A DNA stretch of 64,000 nucleotides from Manduca sexta (taxonomy: Eukaryota > Arthropoda > Insecta > Lepidoptera > Sphingidae), in NCBI RefSeq assembly GCF_014839805.1, contig NC_051137.1:9599170-9663169 (forward strand), given 5' to 3'. The position numbers and the translations under genes were made by a program. Position 1 is the stretch's first letter, and every line of letters starts with the position of its first letter. The notes under the pieces are model-generated. The model had not been told where the DNA came from and did no database searches. It saw only the letters and a program-made list of their open reading frames with translations. Of the stretch, positions 13,162-23,289 are shown one piece after another.

Positions 13162-13359
13162 AAAGGACGCGCCATTGGGCACTGCTACAAACAAAAAATC
13201 TATCACTTTCAATGTAAATACTACAAAGGAAGTGCAACACACATACATCCCTCCATCCCTTATTAACGCACACATAAATAAATCTTAAGCATTTGAGTGA
13301 GCATTTGCTCTTATAATTTTGGCAGAAAGGAAATATTACATATATACGGCGCGTCCTTT
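13162..13359. repeat. Short element bounded by 12-bp inverted repeats
   Basis: AAAGGACGCGCC at 13162-13173 is repeated as its exact reverse complement GGCGCGTCCTTT at 13348-13359. The GC-rich arms stand out from the AT-rich interior. The arrangement resembles a small MITE-like element lying in the presumed 3' untranslated region of the receptor gene. No clear target duplication was seen. Confidence 0.4.
13277..13282 (+). terminator. Candidate polyadenylation signal AATAAA for the receptor gene
   Basis: An AATAAA hexamer lies about 210 nt after the stop codon. AATAAA is frequent in DNA this AT-rich, so the true 3' end could be further downstream. Confidence 0.35.
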
Positions 13360-15807
13360 ATAATATATTGTCTATGACTAATGAACAATTTTGCTGACTT
13401 CCTTATTTCTTTGAATTGTGTGTTTTCATTTCATTGCATAAATTTGCATGCTTGTGTAATAATTAAGAGTTAGGCAATACATTTGCTAAAAACAGCAATG
13501 TGATTTTTGTTGAATAAAAATATTGCTTATACTTCTATTACATAGTCTAGTCATAGCGTAAGTTTGTGCGTCTACTTATTTTTGTGTTAAGTTGTATTTT
13601 GCGCTAGTACGCGTAATAAGTTGAATGATTTATGTTTGGTTTTTAATACTTTTTCATAGAACGTACGTTATTACGATAGAATGTATTATTAAATGAATAG
13701 AATGTATTATCTGTTATAAAAGACTTACTTGCTAATTGCCTTTGGGTGCTAAGACTAATGTTGGTTATAATGTAGAGTCGTGAAAGTTTAGGTATTAGAT
13801 GGATTAAAACTTTGTCTAAAAATTAATTTGTCTGGAAATATGTTGAATTATTATTATTACTGTCTGTAAAAATCTTATGGGATATAATATTCATAAAGTG
13901 TAAAGTTTAGGAAACTATGAACGCCTAAATAAAAATCTATCCACGCATTAAATCAATTTAGTATATCTACCTGTGATTGTATGAAGGAGTAGGATTGCAT
14001 AATATCGTTTATTTTAAAACAGATTAAATTATTACTTAAATTCTTAATTATTGTTTGAGTAAATTTATTTCTATTGCTCTTTTGTAGAATGGTAACATTT
14101 TACTATAAGAAGGATATTAAGTTACATTTTGAAAACTCTGTATGGACATGTTCACTGTTTTGTGAATTTTACCAATTCGTCTGAAGCTTAATTTTCCCAA
14201 TAGCAGAAGGTTTTCACTTCGGGAATTGATATTATAAACTATATAAAACTATGATTTCACAAACTAAGTGTAATGTATTAATTAGCAGGTAATTACAGTT
14301 CATGAGTGTGATTAAAAAATTACAAAAAAAAATACGTTTTTTTAGTACTGAACTGCATTTGTAATAGTAATTTACATTGATTCATCATTCATTGTTTTGT
14401 TAAAGGTAACGTAATTTTTGTATAGTGATTGGTAACGATGCTAAAGTACTTATTGCAGTAGTTAGTGATGTCTATTAACACACCGATAATAAAATTGGTC
14501 ATGAAATTATCCTATTTACCTATGTATACTTTACACCATAGTTTGTACTGATTTGTTAATAGCGCACAAAGAAGAGAGATATTTGGACCTACACATGTAT
14601 AATTACCACTGCAAATATTTGATGAATGTTCATATATATTTTCATTATTTAGAACTTTAAATTCTTAATCATCAAATTTATGAAATGTACATAATATTTT
14701 AAATTTAGTCGACCAAAAGGTTATTAATGTTCCATGTGTTAGATTAAGTTTAATATTTTTAATTCCTAAATTACTGAAGTGTATTTCTGTTTCGTACAAG
14801 GTATTGTATTGTGGTATAAATCAAGTAAAAAGACAAACATAAATTCGAAGAAATTTGTCGAGTTGAGTATAAAATATTATCTGAAAGTGGTTTTATTAAT
14901 AACAATACACTTCCTCCCTGCACCACACCTCAGGTAGTTGACAGCATGTTTCTAATTAGTAAGAAAATTCCCTTGACGCATCTATACTCGACAGGTTATA
15001 TGATCGCGCGGCACTAATTACTTCATTCCGCAATGTATATACCTAGTTAAGGGACCTTTATTCTTAAATACATGCGATTAGAATTCAATTTTAATATACA
15101 CGTTTATTTCGGAATAAGTACACATATTACATTTAATTCTTTGGTTGTATAAGAAACGGAAATACGCTTTATGTTATGAATGCTTTAATACTTTCGTAGA
15201 TTATAAAGAAATATAATTAATACCTACGTATGTATTTGTTCACAGATCTACTGTTTAATAACAGTAATAAACCAGGTATTAAATTCTAAAGACCAGATAA
15301 TAAAAAATCCATTCCAGTACGTATAAGTTTTTATTGTTACCCACCTACCTGAATAACCGCTGCAAATAACCCATAAAGACTACAGACAATTATGTCCAGT
15401 ATGATTGTATTATTCACAGCTGGATTCTATTAGATCATCACTATTACATCATTCTGTAAATGTCTTTTGACCCACCATCAAAATCTGCGAGCTATTATGC
15501 TATTGTTCTCCCTCCAGAATAACTATTAATATATATTAAATCGTTTGCTTATTTATAAATATAAGAAAGTGTAATAGAAAATTAAAGTTTGTGTTCACCA
15601 GAAAACAGTGTTCACTGTTTTTTTTTATGTGTTTCAAACCATCTGTGATATATTTTTACATATATTATTGTAATAATACTTACTGCTGGTTTAGTATAGG
15701 TTATCACTTGGAGGAGGCAAGTTCAGTAAAAAGCGAAGTATTGAATTGACACTTAAATTCACTCTCAATCCGTGGATGACTTCAGAAGCTTATATTCTAA
15801 TATACCA

Positions 15808-15960
15808 GCATTTGCTCGCGGCCTCACCCTCGTGAAAAAGGGTATTCTGGGATAAAAGCCCCGTTTTACATTTTTCTCGGATAATGTAGATTCCTTAGTG
15901 AAAAAAAAAATATCTAAAATACGTTTAGTAGTTCCTGAGTGTTTAGTGGCACGTTCAAAC
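15808..15960 (+). repeat. Dispersed repeat of the 'gctcgcggc...cgtgaaaa' type
   Basis: The opening TTTGCTCGCGGCCTCACC followed by a CGTGAAAAAG block and a 'ctaaaatacgtttagtagttcctgag' type ending matches other copies in this window (63.1 kb, 44.1 kb and, inverted, 32.5 kb). It is a decayed non-coding repeat; its class was not determined. Confidence 0.5.
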
Positions 15961-16264
15961 AAACTCTTCAGCTTTTGTAATAGGTATAGATACCGAATTA
16001 CGATACGAGCGAACAGCTTGTTTTACACTTCATGACCGTCTAAAAACAGTAGTAAAAATTACAATGAATTTTGAACTACAAAGCATCATGTGCATTGCGT
16101 TCGGCGTACATTACCCTGATACATTAACAGAGGTATTGGAGAAATCTCATAAATCTTACTCATTTTATTGGACAGGACGAATTAAACCAGAATTTAACAG
16201 TGCTTGATCAATGCTGGGGGCACCGCTATTGCTACGTAGCAGTTATAATATCCTTGTGGTCAGG

Positions 16265-16510
16265 GTCGGATTAGCCCTAAGGCAAATTAAGTAACTACCT
16301 AGAGGCCCGCCATGGACCAGGGACTCTTCGTCACGAGAAAATCAAGTATTTTTCTTTTATATAAAGCCGTTATCTGATGACATCTTTACTGCTTCTATTT
16401 CACTATTAGCTTTCACTTTTATGTAGAATAAAAAAACAAAGGAAATGCAACAGGGGCCCCAAGATGTGCATTGCTAAGGGCCCACAACATTCTCAACCCG
16501 GCCTTGCTTG
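16265..16510 (+). repeat. Probable decayed dispersed repeat
   Basis: Locally GC-rich sequence with phrases such as AGGCCCGCCATGGACCAGGG and GGGCCCCAAGATGTGCATTG set in AT-rich DNA. It resembles dispersed repeats I associate with lepidopteran genomes. No ORF or terminal repeats were seen, so the class is unknown. Confidence 0.35.
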
Positions 16511-16885
16511 TGGTGGTTCTTGGTACTACAACGCCGAAGCGATACCATAATAACATCGCGTTATTAATCCCGTTTTTAAGCTAACGATAAAAAAAATTTG
16601 GAAATTATAGTTAATTTCCATTACTTCTATGTATTTTGACGAATTTAATAGAATGTAAAGTGTACTCATTTGGTGGAATATTTATATTAGGTAAGTATAT
16701 GTAACGAACACCTGTGAGAGTAGTGACGTTGAAATTGTACTTCAATTATCGTGAATCATAATACACTATCGTGTTTAAAATATAGTGTTTAAATTATCTG
16801 CTATATTTTAACTAAATAAAGCGTAATATTTCTGTTTTTACCTTGGTAGTAGGTACAATCAGATTTGCTTCGCTTGTTTAATTGA

Positions 16886-16909
16886 AAGAAAGAAAGAAAG
16901 AAAGAAAAC
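16886..16909 (+). repeat. (GAAA)n microsatellite followed by a TTTATTATTG tail
   Basis: Tandem GAAA units run straight into ACATTTATTATTGCACACAA. A similar junction of GAAA-type units and TTTATTATTG occurs on the - strand near 27.19-27.23 kb. This suggests the microsatellite is the end of a dispersed element and not a chance expansion. Confidence 0.6.
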
Positions 16910-17406
16910 ATTTATTATTGCACACAAACAGTATAACGTGCACATAGTAACAAATAAAGAATAAAAACATAAAATTAAAAAAGAAGAATTAATAATTATT
17001 AATTGGTATATAACTATGTAAGTTAAACGTTGGGAAGATTCTATCTCAAGTTGCTTAATTAAATATTATTATAATAATATTATAATATTACTTCACGAAT
17101 CGTTAGGAATCTAATGGTCACGTGAATTATAATCGGTCATACATATATACGCCACTTTCAGCAAACCAAATAAATTCTCACATGTTAAAATCACCCTCAT
17201 CTTGTATAATAATAATAAAATGTATATTTTCATAATCAATAATACGATATTAATGTTAATTTTAGAGGCGTCCAAAAATACGGTCTTACGTAAATTACAC
17301 CACTTGTCGACAATTAAAATTATAATATCAAGAATAAGATAAACGGTGTCGTAGTTTATCATGTGAGACGTGTATGAACACAAACAACTGTTCGTTAGTC
17401 TCTACA

Positions 17407-18948
17407 ATGGCAAAGATCGGTACAGAAGTGTACAAGTTTATTTTAGTGACTACATTATTATATTATAGTGAAACGTGCAACTGTGACCAAGGAAATGTGT
17501 TCGTATCCAATTTAAATGATAACGTTCAAGGTCCTTATTACAATCTCTTTGAACATCCAATCAGTGAACGGATCCGTTTGCTGTTTAACCGGAATCAAAA
17601 CCGTCAGCTGCCAATTGAGAAATTTAAAAATGAAGGAGAAAGGAACATTCAAGATTTATTCAAGAAATTAAAAATCTCTGCAAATTCTAGGACAGAGTCT
17701 TTAAAAACACAGAAGCAGCATCGTCTGCTTCCCAGAAGATTGGTTCGACAAGCATATCCAGAGTATAAACCTAGTTTATACCCCAGTCTGCCAACGCCGC
17801 CGCCGAGCTATCATCAACAACCATATTATAATAATAATTTTCCTCAATCAAACCTAACAAGTTATACGCCTCCTTTCAATCCTCAATGGCGACCTACGAA
17901 TATGCACAATTATTCTCAACCTGGCTACCCAGGATACCCGGGGAGTAATAATGGTAACAACTACCCCGTTAACCCGAGCTCTTATAACCCGACTTATCCG
18001 CATCCCCGACCGTCAGCACCTGTTAGCCCAAATCCAGCCGACAACCCAATTTTTGGCCACGGTCATGGCCACCGATATCCTTACCAAACACCTACAAATT
18101 ATAGCTTTGGGCCACAAAACCCATCGGGCTACCAACCTCCTTTGGATTCTTTAAATAACTACAATCGTCCCTCTAATTGGTCATCTTACGGTGTTCGTAA
18201 TAATAGTTTTAACTATAATCCAAGTCAAAGACCCTATTATCCATCCGGAAACAGTACACCGAGTCCATATAGGCCGAGCTACCCACCCCATTCTTCAACT
18301 CAAAGATACTCGGCACCTTATAGTACAACTCAAAGAACTCCATTTCCATATAATCCCAATCAGTTTGGTCCTTACAATAATTCACAAACCGGTTTTTACC
18401 CAAACGGGCCAAATGTCCCAGGGTATAATAATCGCCCGACATCAGGTGGTCACCAAGGACCGTATAACCAAGCTCCTTATCATTCCAACCACAATGTTAC
18501 TGGTTTTCAGACCAGACCAGTGAATTCAAGTTACTCACATCAAACTTGGCCTCATGACGCTTCGCATAACGGAAATCGGCCATATAATCCTGCCCAGTAT
18601 CCGTCAAGTCCCTATGGTAATAATTTTCCCAATAACTACAATTCAAATCCAGGACAGTCAAATTCCTATGGATATAATTTGACAGGAGTCAGTCCCTATC
18701 AAGGTGTAAGTTTTAATGGTTATAACAATGCTACACAGCCATACAATCAGTATCCCGGAAGTACCCCTGGTTTTTACCCCAAACCTCAGAACAACGGCAC
18801 CAGCACATACAGGCTTGCCGATTACTACACGCCTAACATACCAAACCAACCTCCACGTAAAGATAACTTTGGACAAGATAATTTATATTATCCGTCGAAC
18901 GCAACACTCGACCCCACTAGAGTGTCTCCGCACCGTTTCTCATATTAA
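17407..18948 (+). CDS. Secreted Pro/Tyr/Asn-rich repetitive protein
   Basis: A single-exon gene. The reading frame opens at 17374, but I prefer the second Met at 17407. Its context ACAATGG is much better, and it puts a normal signal peptide (KFILVTTLLYYSETCNC) near the N-terminus; 513 residues result. Numbering from the upstream Met (524 residues), residues 38-125 form a charged pro-region ending in RRLVR, an Arg-X-X-Arg proprotein-convertase type site. Residues 126-524 are dominated by Pro, Tyr, Asn, Ser and Gly in loose repeats (YNP, PYN, YPS, GYP). There are 13 N-X-S/T sequons, all after the basic site, and no Cys after the signal region. No catalytic domain is visible. Composition suggests an extracellular structural protein (cuticle, eggshell, matrix or silk-like), possibly crosslinked through Tyr; that is inference. 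Its tail converges on the exchanger gene. Confidence 0.8.
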   Translation: MAKIGTEVYKFILVTTLLYYSETCNCDQGNVFVSNLNDNVQGPYYNLFEHPISERIRLLFNRNQNRQLPIEKFKNEGERNIQDLFKKLKISANSRTESLKTQKQHRLLPRRLVRQAYPEYKPSLYPSLPTPPPSYHQQPYYNNNFPQSNLTSYTPPFNPQWRPTNMHNYSQPGYPGYPGSNNGNNYPVNPSSYNPTYPHPRPSAPVSPNPADNPIFGHGHGHRYPYQTPTNYSFGPQNPSGYQPPLDSLNNYNRPSNWSSYGVRNNSFNYNPSQRPYYPSGNSTPSPYRPSYPPHSSTQRYSAPYSTTQRTPFPYNPNQFGPYNNSQTGFYPNGPNVPGYNNRPTSGGHQGPYNQAPYHSNHNVTGFQTRPVNSSYSHQTWPHDASHNGNRPYNPAQYPSSPYGNNFPNNYNSNPGQSNSYGYNLTGVSPYQGVSFNGYNNATQPYNQYPGSTPGFYPKPQNNGTSTYRLADYYTPNIPNQPPRKDNFGQDNLYYPSNATLDPTRVSPHRFSY

Positions 18949-19013
18949 TTAAATTAAACCTAGTAGATATTACACTTAGCTCCACCCACGTGTATTCCTG
19001 GATCCTTTCAAAG

Positions 19014-19019
19014 AATAAA
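19014..19019 (+). terminator. Polyadenylation signal AATAAA of the Pro/Tyr/Asn-rich gene
   Basis: The first AATAAA after the stop codon lies 66 nt downstream, a normal position for a short 3' untranslated region. It is the best candidate for the 3' end of the gene. Confidence 0.5.
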
Positions 19020-19283
19020 TGTCCCATTGTATATTTTTTCTTTATTTATGGGTTAAAAATAATCCACATTCAATTATACACGAATTTTCGGTTTATATTA
19101 ATCAAAAATAGGATTGAAAAGCTGGTGATTGATAGTTTTTTTAACCGTATAAAAATTATACGTTGTGTTTTATATGCACGACGTAATTTAACTCACTATT
19201 TTAGTGAAACAGATGTATTTAATAAATGATATAAAACAGTTCTGTGCCACTTGCAAGCAAAACAAAGTATAAAAATCACCGAA

Positions 19284-19317
19284 ATCAGGCTTTATCGGTA
19301 TATATATAAAGCCTGAT
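19284..19317. repeat. Inverted repeat with 12-bp perfect arms
   Basis: ATCAGGCTTTAT at 19284-19295 and its exact reverse complement ATAAAGCCTGAT at 19306-19317 flank a 10-base spacer (CGGTATATAT). It lies between the two convergent genes and could form a hairpin on either transcript. Confidence 0.7.
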
Positions 19318-19319
19318 CG

Positions 19320-20721
19320 CAATTTTATTTTTATCTCTTTTAGTTTTTTGTATTGTAGATTTATTTAATTACACACTGTATAAATTATTTTTTTATCATG
19401 TCTAATGCATATTTCTTTAAAAAAAATCAATCCGCATAGTTGTTGTTATTGCTTAATCTTTTTTTGGATTTGTCCCAATATTTTGTAAAATTACTTAAAG
19501 GTCCAAACCCGTTGATAAAATGTTTGTCTTCACAATATTTAAATATATTTCAATTAAATAAAACAACATAATGTACTCAATATTATTTTTTTAATTACTT
19601 TTCCATTAATGTATATATTTTCAGTTTTTAATGTATAATTTTGGAATAAGTACTTTCGCTCTAAGTAGATTTTGTAGTATGCCATTAAGTACTTTTTGAC
19701 TTGATTTTTGAAATGTAAGTACAAAAATACGAATGTATAAATATATTACTATGGTCTTTCCCGTTTCGAACATTGGTCCCGAATTTTATTCAACAATCAC
19801 TGCATAAACGTAACATTAAACTTATAACTAAATTATCATCTATCAATTAACGATTTACGGAGTTTTATTTACAAATGATATCTGAAATAGGTAACTGACA
19901 AATGGCAAACTCATCTACCATTTTAATCTTCACTGTTCAGGATACAGATATAACTACGTACTTTGTAGGTAAATATTCAGTACAATGTAGTACGCACTGT
20001 GCTTTGTGATTTCTAGATATTGCTCTGAATAATGTGCATGGTGTGATATTCTTATAGCCGTATATAACTATAGACTATATACTGCACAGTGAACATTATA
20101 TATTGCGCAACGTGCATTGTGTCCCGCACTCTATAAAGTAAATCGAACATCTCCGTAAAAAAATCCATACATATACAGACTAAGTACTTTACAATGAGCA
20201 ATAAAATGCCGTTTAAAACTAACGATAAATTTAATTAAAATTGTTTGTACCAAAGTAAGTAATATACATAGTTCGTTTACAATACCTAAACTGATTTATA
20301 AATAGTGAAAATACTGATCGATTACAATTACTAAGTATAAATAATTAAATGTTTACAATTAAAACATAACTTTTCTCGTAAACTGCAACATCGAGCAAGT
20401 ACTAATGTACAAGTATCATATACATACATCAAACGCGAGGTTTCATCTACCGTTTACAGCACGAACGTGTTTAATAATATCACACAATATGTTCTAATCT
20501 TTAAATCCTATCTAATTGCTCTGTAATACTATTCGAGTTCTCATTTAAGTGCCACCATTGGGTATGAAAAGGACACTTTCGTACTAACACTAGTGGAGTG
20601 TAAAAGGCACCGCATATAATATGTTTAAGTACCGACGGTGGCGTCACGTTGTGAGAAAGCAAACACAACATATAAAAGTTCGAATAGAGCAATTGTCTGG
20701 AATGGAGCGCGAGAGTTGAGC
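19320..20721. other. Region between the convergent genes, including the 3' UTR of the exchanger
   Basis: AT-rich sequence without a recognisable gene. The right part must hold the 3' untranslated region of the - strand exchanger. Candidate poly(A) signals on the - strand (TTTATT read on +) occur near 19,787 and 19,864. The true end was not determined. Confidence 0.45.
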
Positions 20722-20933
20722 TCACGTGCGGTGGTTAGGCTGCACGGTGACAGGTGCGGGGGCGGGGGTGGGGGTGCTGAAGGCGGGGAGTGCGCCGGTG
20801 GGGGGCACGCCAGGGCCGCCGGCGGGCGGCGCGGGGGAGTCGCGCCCGTCGCTCTCCGCGTCGCGCTCCGCCACCTCCTCCTCGTCGATGATGGAAATGT
20901 CACGGATGGATGGCCGGTGAGAACGACGCCAAC
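20722..20933 (-). CDS. NHA exchanger, last coding exon (C-terminal tail)
   Basis: Begins WRRSHRPSIRDISIIDEEEV, runs through an acidic stretch (AERDAESDGRD), then becomes Pro/Ala/Gly/Thr-rich and ends VQPNHRT with stop TGA at 20722-20724. This is a cytosolic tail without transmembrane segments. The acceptor TCTTGTCAG lies just upstream at 20934. It is far more GC-rich than the surrounding DNA, with C or G at nearly all third positions in the Pro/Ala part. Overlapping open frames on both strands here are products of that composition. Confidence 0.85.
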
Positions 20934-22100
20934 CTGACAAGATAAATAATACCATTAGTTATGTGCTGTGTGGAAAAGGTTAGCTCTTGGACGGGCCCAA
21001 AAGTACTGGGTCGTGCAGGATATAAAATATGTAAACCAAAAATGTTATAGCCTACTGGGTTTAGCAGAAGCGTATGCGGGATATACATATACTTATATGG
21101 GATGTGGGTTGGTAGGCTCTGGGTTTTATTGATAGGTCGGGCAATACTGGGGTTTTAGTTTACATAATATTACGTCAACCTGTAGAGGATTGGTGACGAT
21201 TCTAGCAGCGCGGCCAATTGTAAAAATGAAGCCAAGTCAGTTGTTTAACATGGTAATAAACGTGTACTGCGATGACTATACTCCATAATAAGAATAGGTA
21301 GGAATACAGAAAATAAATAATTTGTAAATGTTAGGTTTTGGGAAACGATTTTGCAAGTGTGATCTAGATATGGATTAATATTTTATTTTGTGATGCATTG
21401 ACATTAAATCATTGCTAAGGTTGCAAAACAATCTAGTCACCGACCGGTAAATATAACATTAAAGTGTAGCAGCCCTTGACCGGCGCGTTACCATGACAGT
21501 ATTATAGAAATGTAGTGCACGCGTCGCGGCCGCTTTATTACCTTTAATTAATTAATGCTGACAATGAACTTAAATAGTTTGTCATTCTGTGGATCATTTA
21601 CATACCGTGTCATTGCATGAAAAATAAATTGGATTGATAAAATAAAAAATGTCCTACATAGTAATAGCATTGAGCTATTTAATTAACTCAGTATTTTTTT
21701 AAAAAAAATACGTACCGAAAAGGCTTTTACGATATTTTCTATCTCATAATTTTTTTGTCTTAATACATTCATTTTATACTCAATTTTACGTTTATTACAA
21801 CTACATACATATAATACTAGTAATAAACCTGAGTTAGTATATCAGACTATAGGATCAAATAGTGTAGTTAGTAAAAAGCGTGTAAAATAGATAGCTAATT
21901 AAATTATCAAGACACTTGTGTAATTAGAACATATAATACGATCAAGTTACGGTTTCCTATAACTAGCTATTTTTAAGAGTATTAAAGCGGAGTTCAGAAA
22001 AGAATAATCATACTGCTACTTAAATTAAGTAATAAATTATCGAATAAGAAAATGAGTAAGTGTAAGAAATGGTAAATTTGGTAAGAAGTGGAAATCTTAC

Positions 22101-22296
22101 CTTCAAGTACAGGAGGTTTGGAAGTCCTGGAGAGTAGTTTAGGTCCGGTAAGTGTGATGACGATCGCGCCGATGGGAGCGGTGATGACAATCGACATGAT
22201 GCACACCGTTATCACCGTTTCCGCGTACTGCACCAGCTGTTCGTCCACGATTTCCATTTTACGTACTTCATCTAGCGCCACCGGAGCCAACGCCGC
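22101..22296 (-). CDS. NHA exchanger, coding exon 11
   Basis: Reads ALAPVALDEVRKMEIVDEQL, then the last core helix (ETVITVCIMSIVITAPIGAI), then VITLTGPKLLSRTSKPPVLE at the start of the cytosolic tail. The motif T-A-P-x-G-A is common to the final helix of CPA2 antiporters. The acceptor TTTGTATAG is at 22297 and the donor GTAAGA at 22100. It enters in phase 0 and leaves in phase 1. Confidence 0.88.
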
Positions 22297-22532
22297 CTAT
22301 ACAAATAAGATACAAGTTCCATATTATTTCAGTAGTACACGTATCACTAAACAAGATTTTTAAACTTATCACAATACATCGCGATGTGCGATATACAAAG
22401 TGCGCCAAGCACTTGGTTGTTGATTTAACTTGATCGGAGTTGTAAGATCCACGTCAATTGAGACGGCGTAAACATAATCTAAATATGCACTATTCTCGGT
22501 ATATCTAACAGGAATGTTAATATTTTATTTAC

Positions 22533-22586
22533 GATTCTCTGTCGTATATCTAAAAATGTGTATTTTTAGATATACGACAGAGAATC
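22533..22586. repeat. Perfect 25-bp inverted repeat with a 4-base loop
   Basis: Bases 22533-22557 are the exact reverse complement of 22562-22586, with the loop GTGT between them (arm begins GATTCTCTGTCGTATATC). It lies in the intron between exchanger exons 10 and 11. Such a perfect cruciform usually arises by recent template switching or local inverted duplication; a hairpin RNA is also possible. Confidence 0.95.
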
Positions 22587-22690
22587 TTAACCATGTTGGA
22601 AAGTAATCTTTTCAAGGGCTACACTACTAAGGACACCGTTAGGCATCAGTAGTCATTGGTGAAACGTCTGAGATAAAATTTTAATGGTAC

Positions 22691-22855
22691 CTGTACAGTG
22701 GCCTTGGCCATCCAGGCGAGTCCGACGAAGACCTTCTCCTTCATGTTAAGATTACTGCGCACCGCTGAGACACTAGTGAGCAAAGCTCGAAGTACGACGC
22801 ACGCCGCCAGGATACCACTGCCCACTATCACCAGGTGACCGGGCAGCTCGGAGAG
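22691..22855 (-). CDS. NHA exchanger, coding exon 10
   Basis: A 55-codon exon reading LSELPGHLVIVGSGILAACV, then VLRALLTSVSAVRSNLNMKE, then KVFVGLAWMAKATVQ. It covers one transmembrane helix and the amphipathic/basic segment before the last helices. The K-x-x-x-x-x-A-W-x-x-K-A-T-V-Q pattern is typical of NHA proteins. Acceptor ATCAG at 22856, donor GTACCA at 22690, phase 0 at both ends. Confidence 0.88.
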
Positions 22856-23134
22856 CTGATGGTAAAATACACGATTTAAAATTAAATTTTACTTACGACT
22901 CTGCGTGAATGATATTCTGTGTGAAGTAGTCATTTGATACACTGTACCAACAGTATCACGTGATAGATTAAACATAATGACATGATATTGTAAGTTATCA
23001 GAAAATAAACTTGAATAAGAGACGACGGTTGTAGTACTTGTCGTTATTATATAAACTATTATAATCTACACATAATGCATTCCAAGATCTAATTTCAAGA
23101 ACATTTCAATGCTTTGATTAATTTTTCTACTCAC

Positions 23135-23289
23135 TACAACTTGTGCTCCTGTGACAGCAAACAACATAGGCTCGAAGAACATCCAGAATATTTCAAAAGC
23201 AGTGGCGACAGGGTTGTCCTCTAAGTCCCAGCCGAGGTCCACCCAATTCTTGCAGGCCATGAAACCGAACGCGATAACAGCTAGGGGTC
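23135..23289 (-). CDS. NHA exchanger, coding exon 9
   Basis: Reads PLAVIAFGFMACKNWVDLGW, then DLEDNPVATAFEIFWMFFEP, then MLFAVTGAQVV. It contains a hydrophobic helix and the W-x-x-F-E-P-x-L-F-x-x-x-G-A segment conserved in the family. Acceptor TTTATAG at 23290, donor GTGAGT at 23134; phase 1 in, 0 out. Confidence 0.88.

Larger units (their letters stand above)
13360..17373. other. Intergenic AT-rich region
   Basis: About 4 kb without a recognisable coding gene. It contains two decayed dispersed repeats (15.8 and 16.3-16.5 kb) and a GAAA microsatellite at 16.9 kb, listed separately. The regulatory DNA of the 17.4-kb gene presumably lies in its right end. Confidence 0.6.

Noticed and set aside
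20625..20937. Overlapping GC-rich frames on the + strand and in the other - frame
   Set aside because: They are shadows of the Pro/Ala-rich exchanger tail exon; only one frame fits the splice phase.
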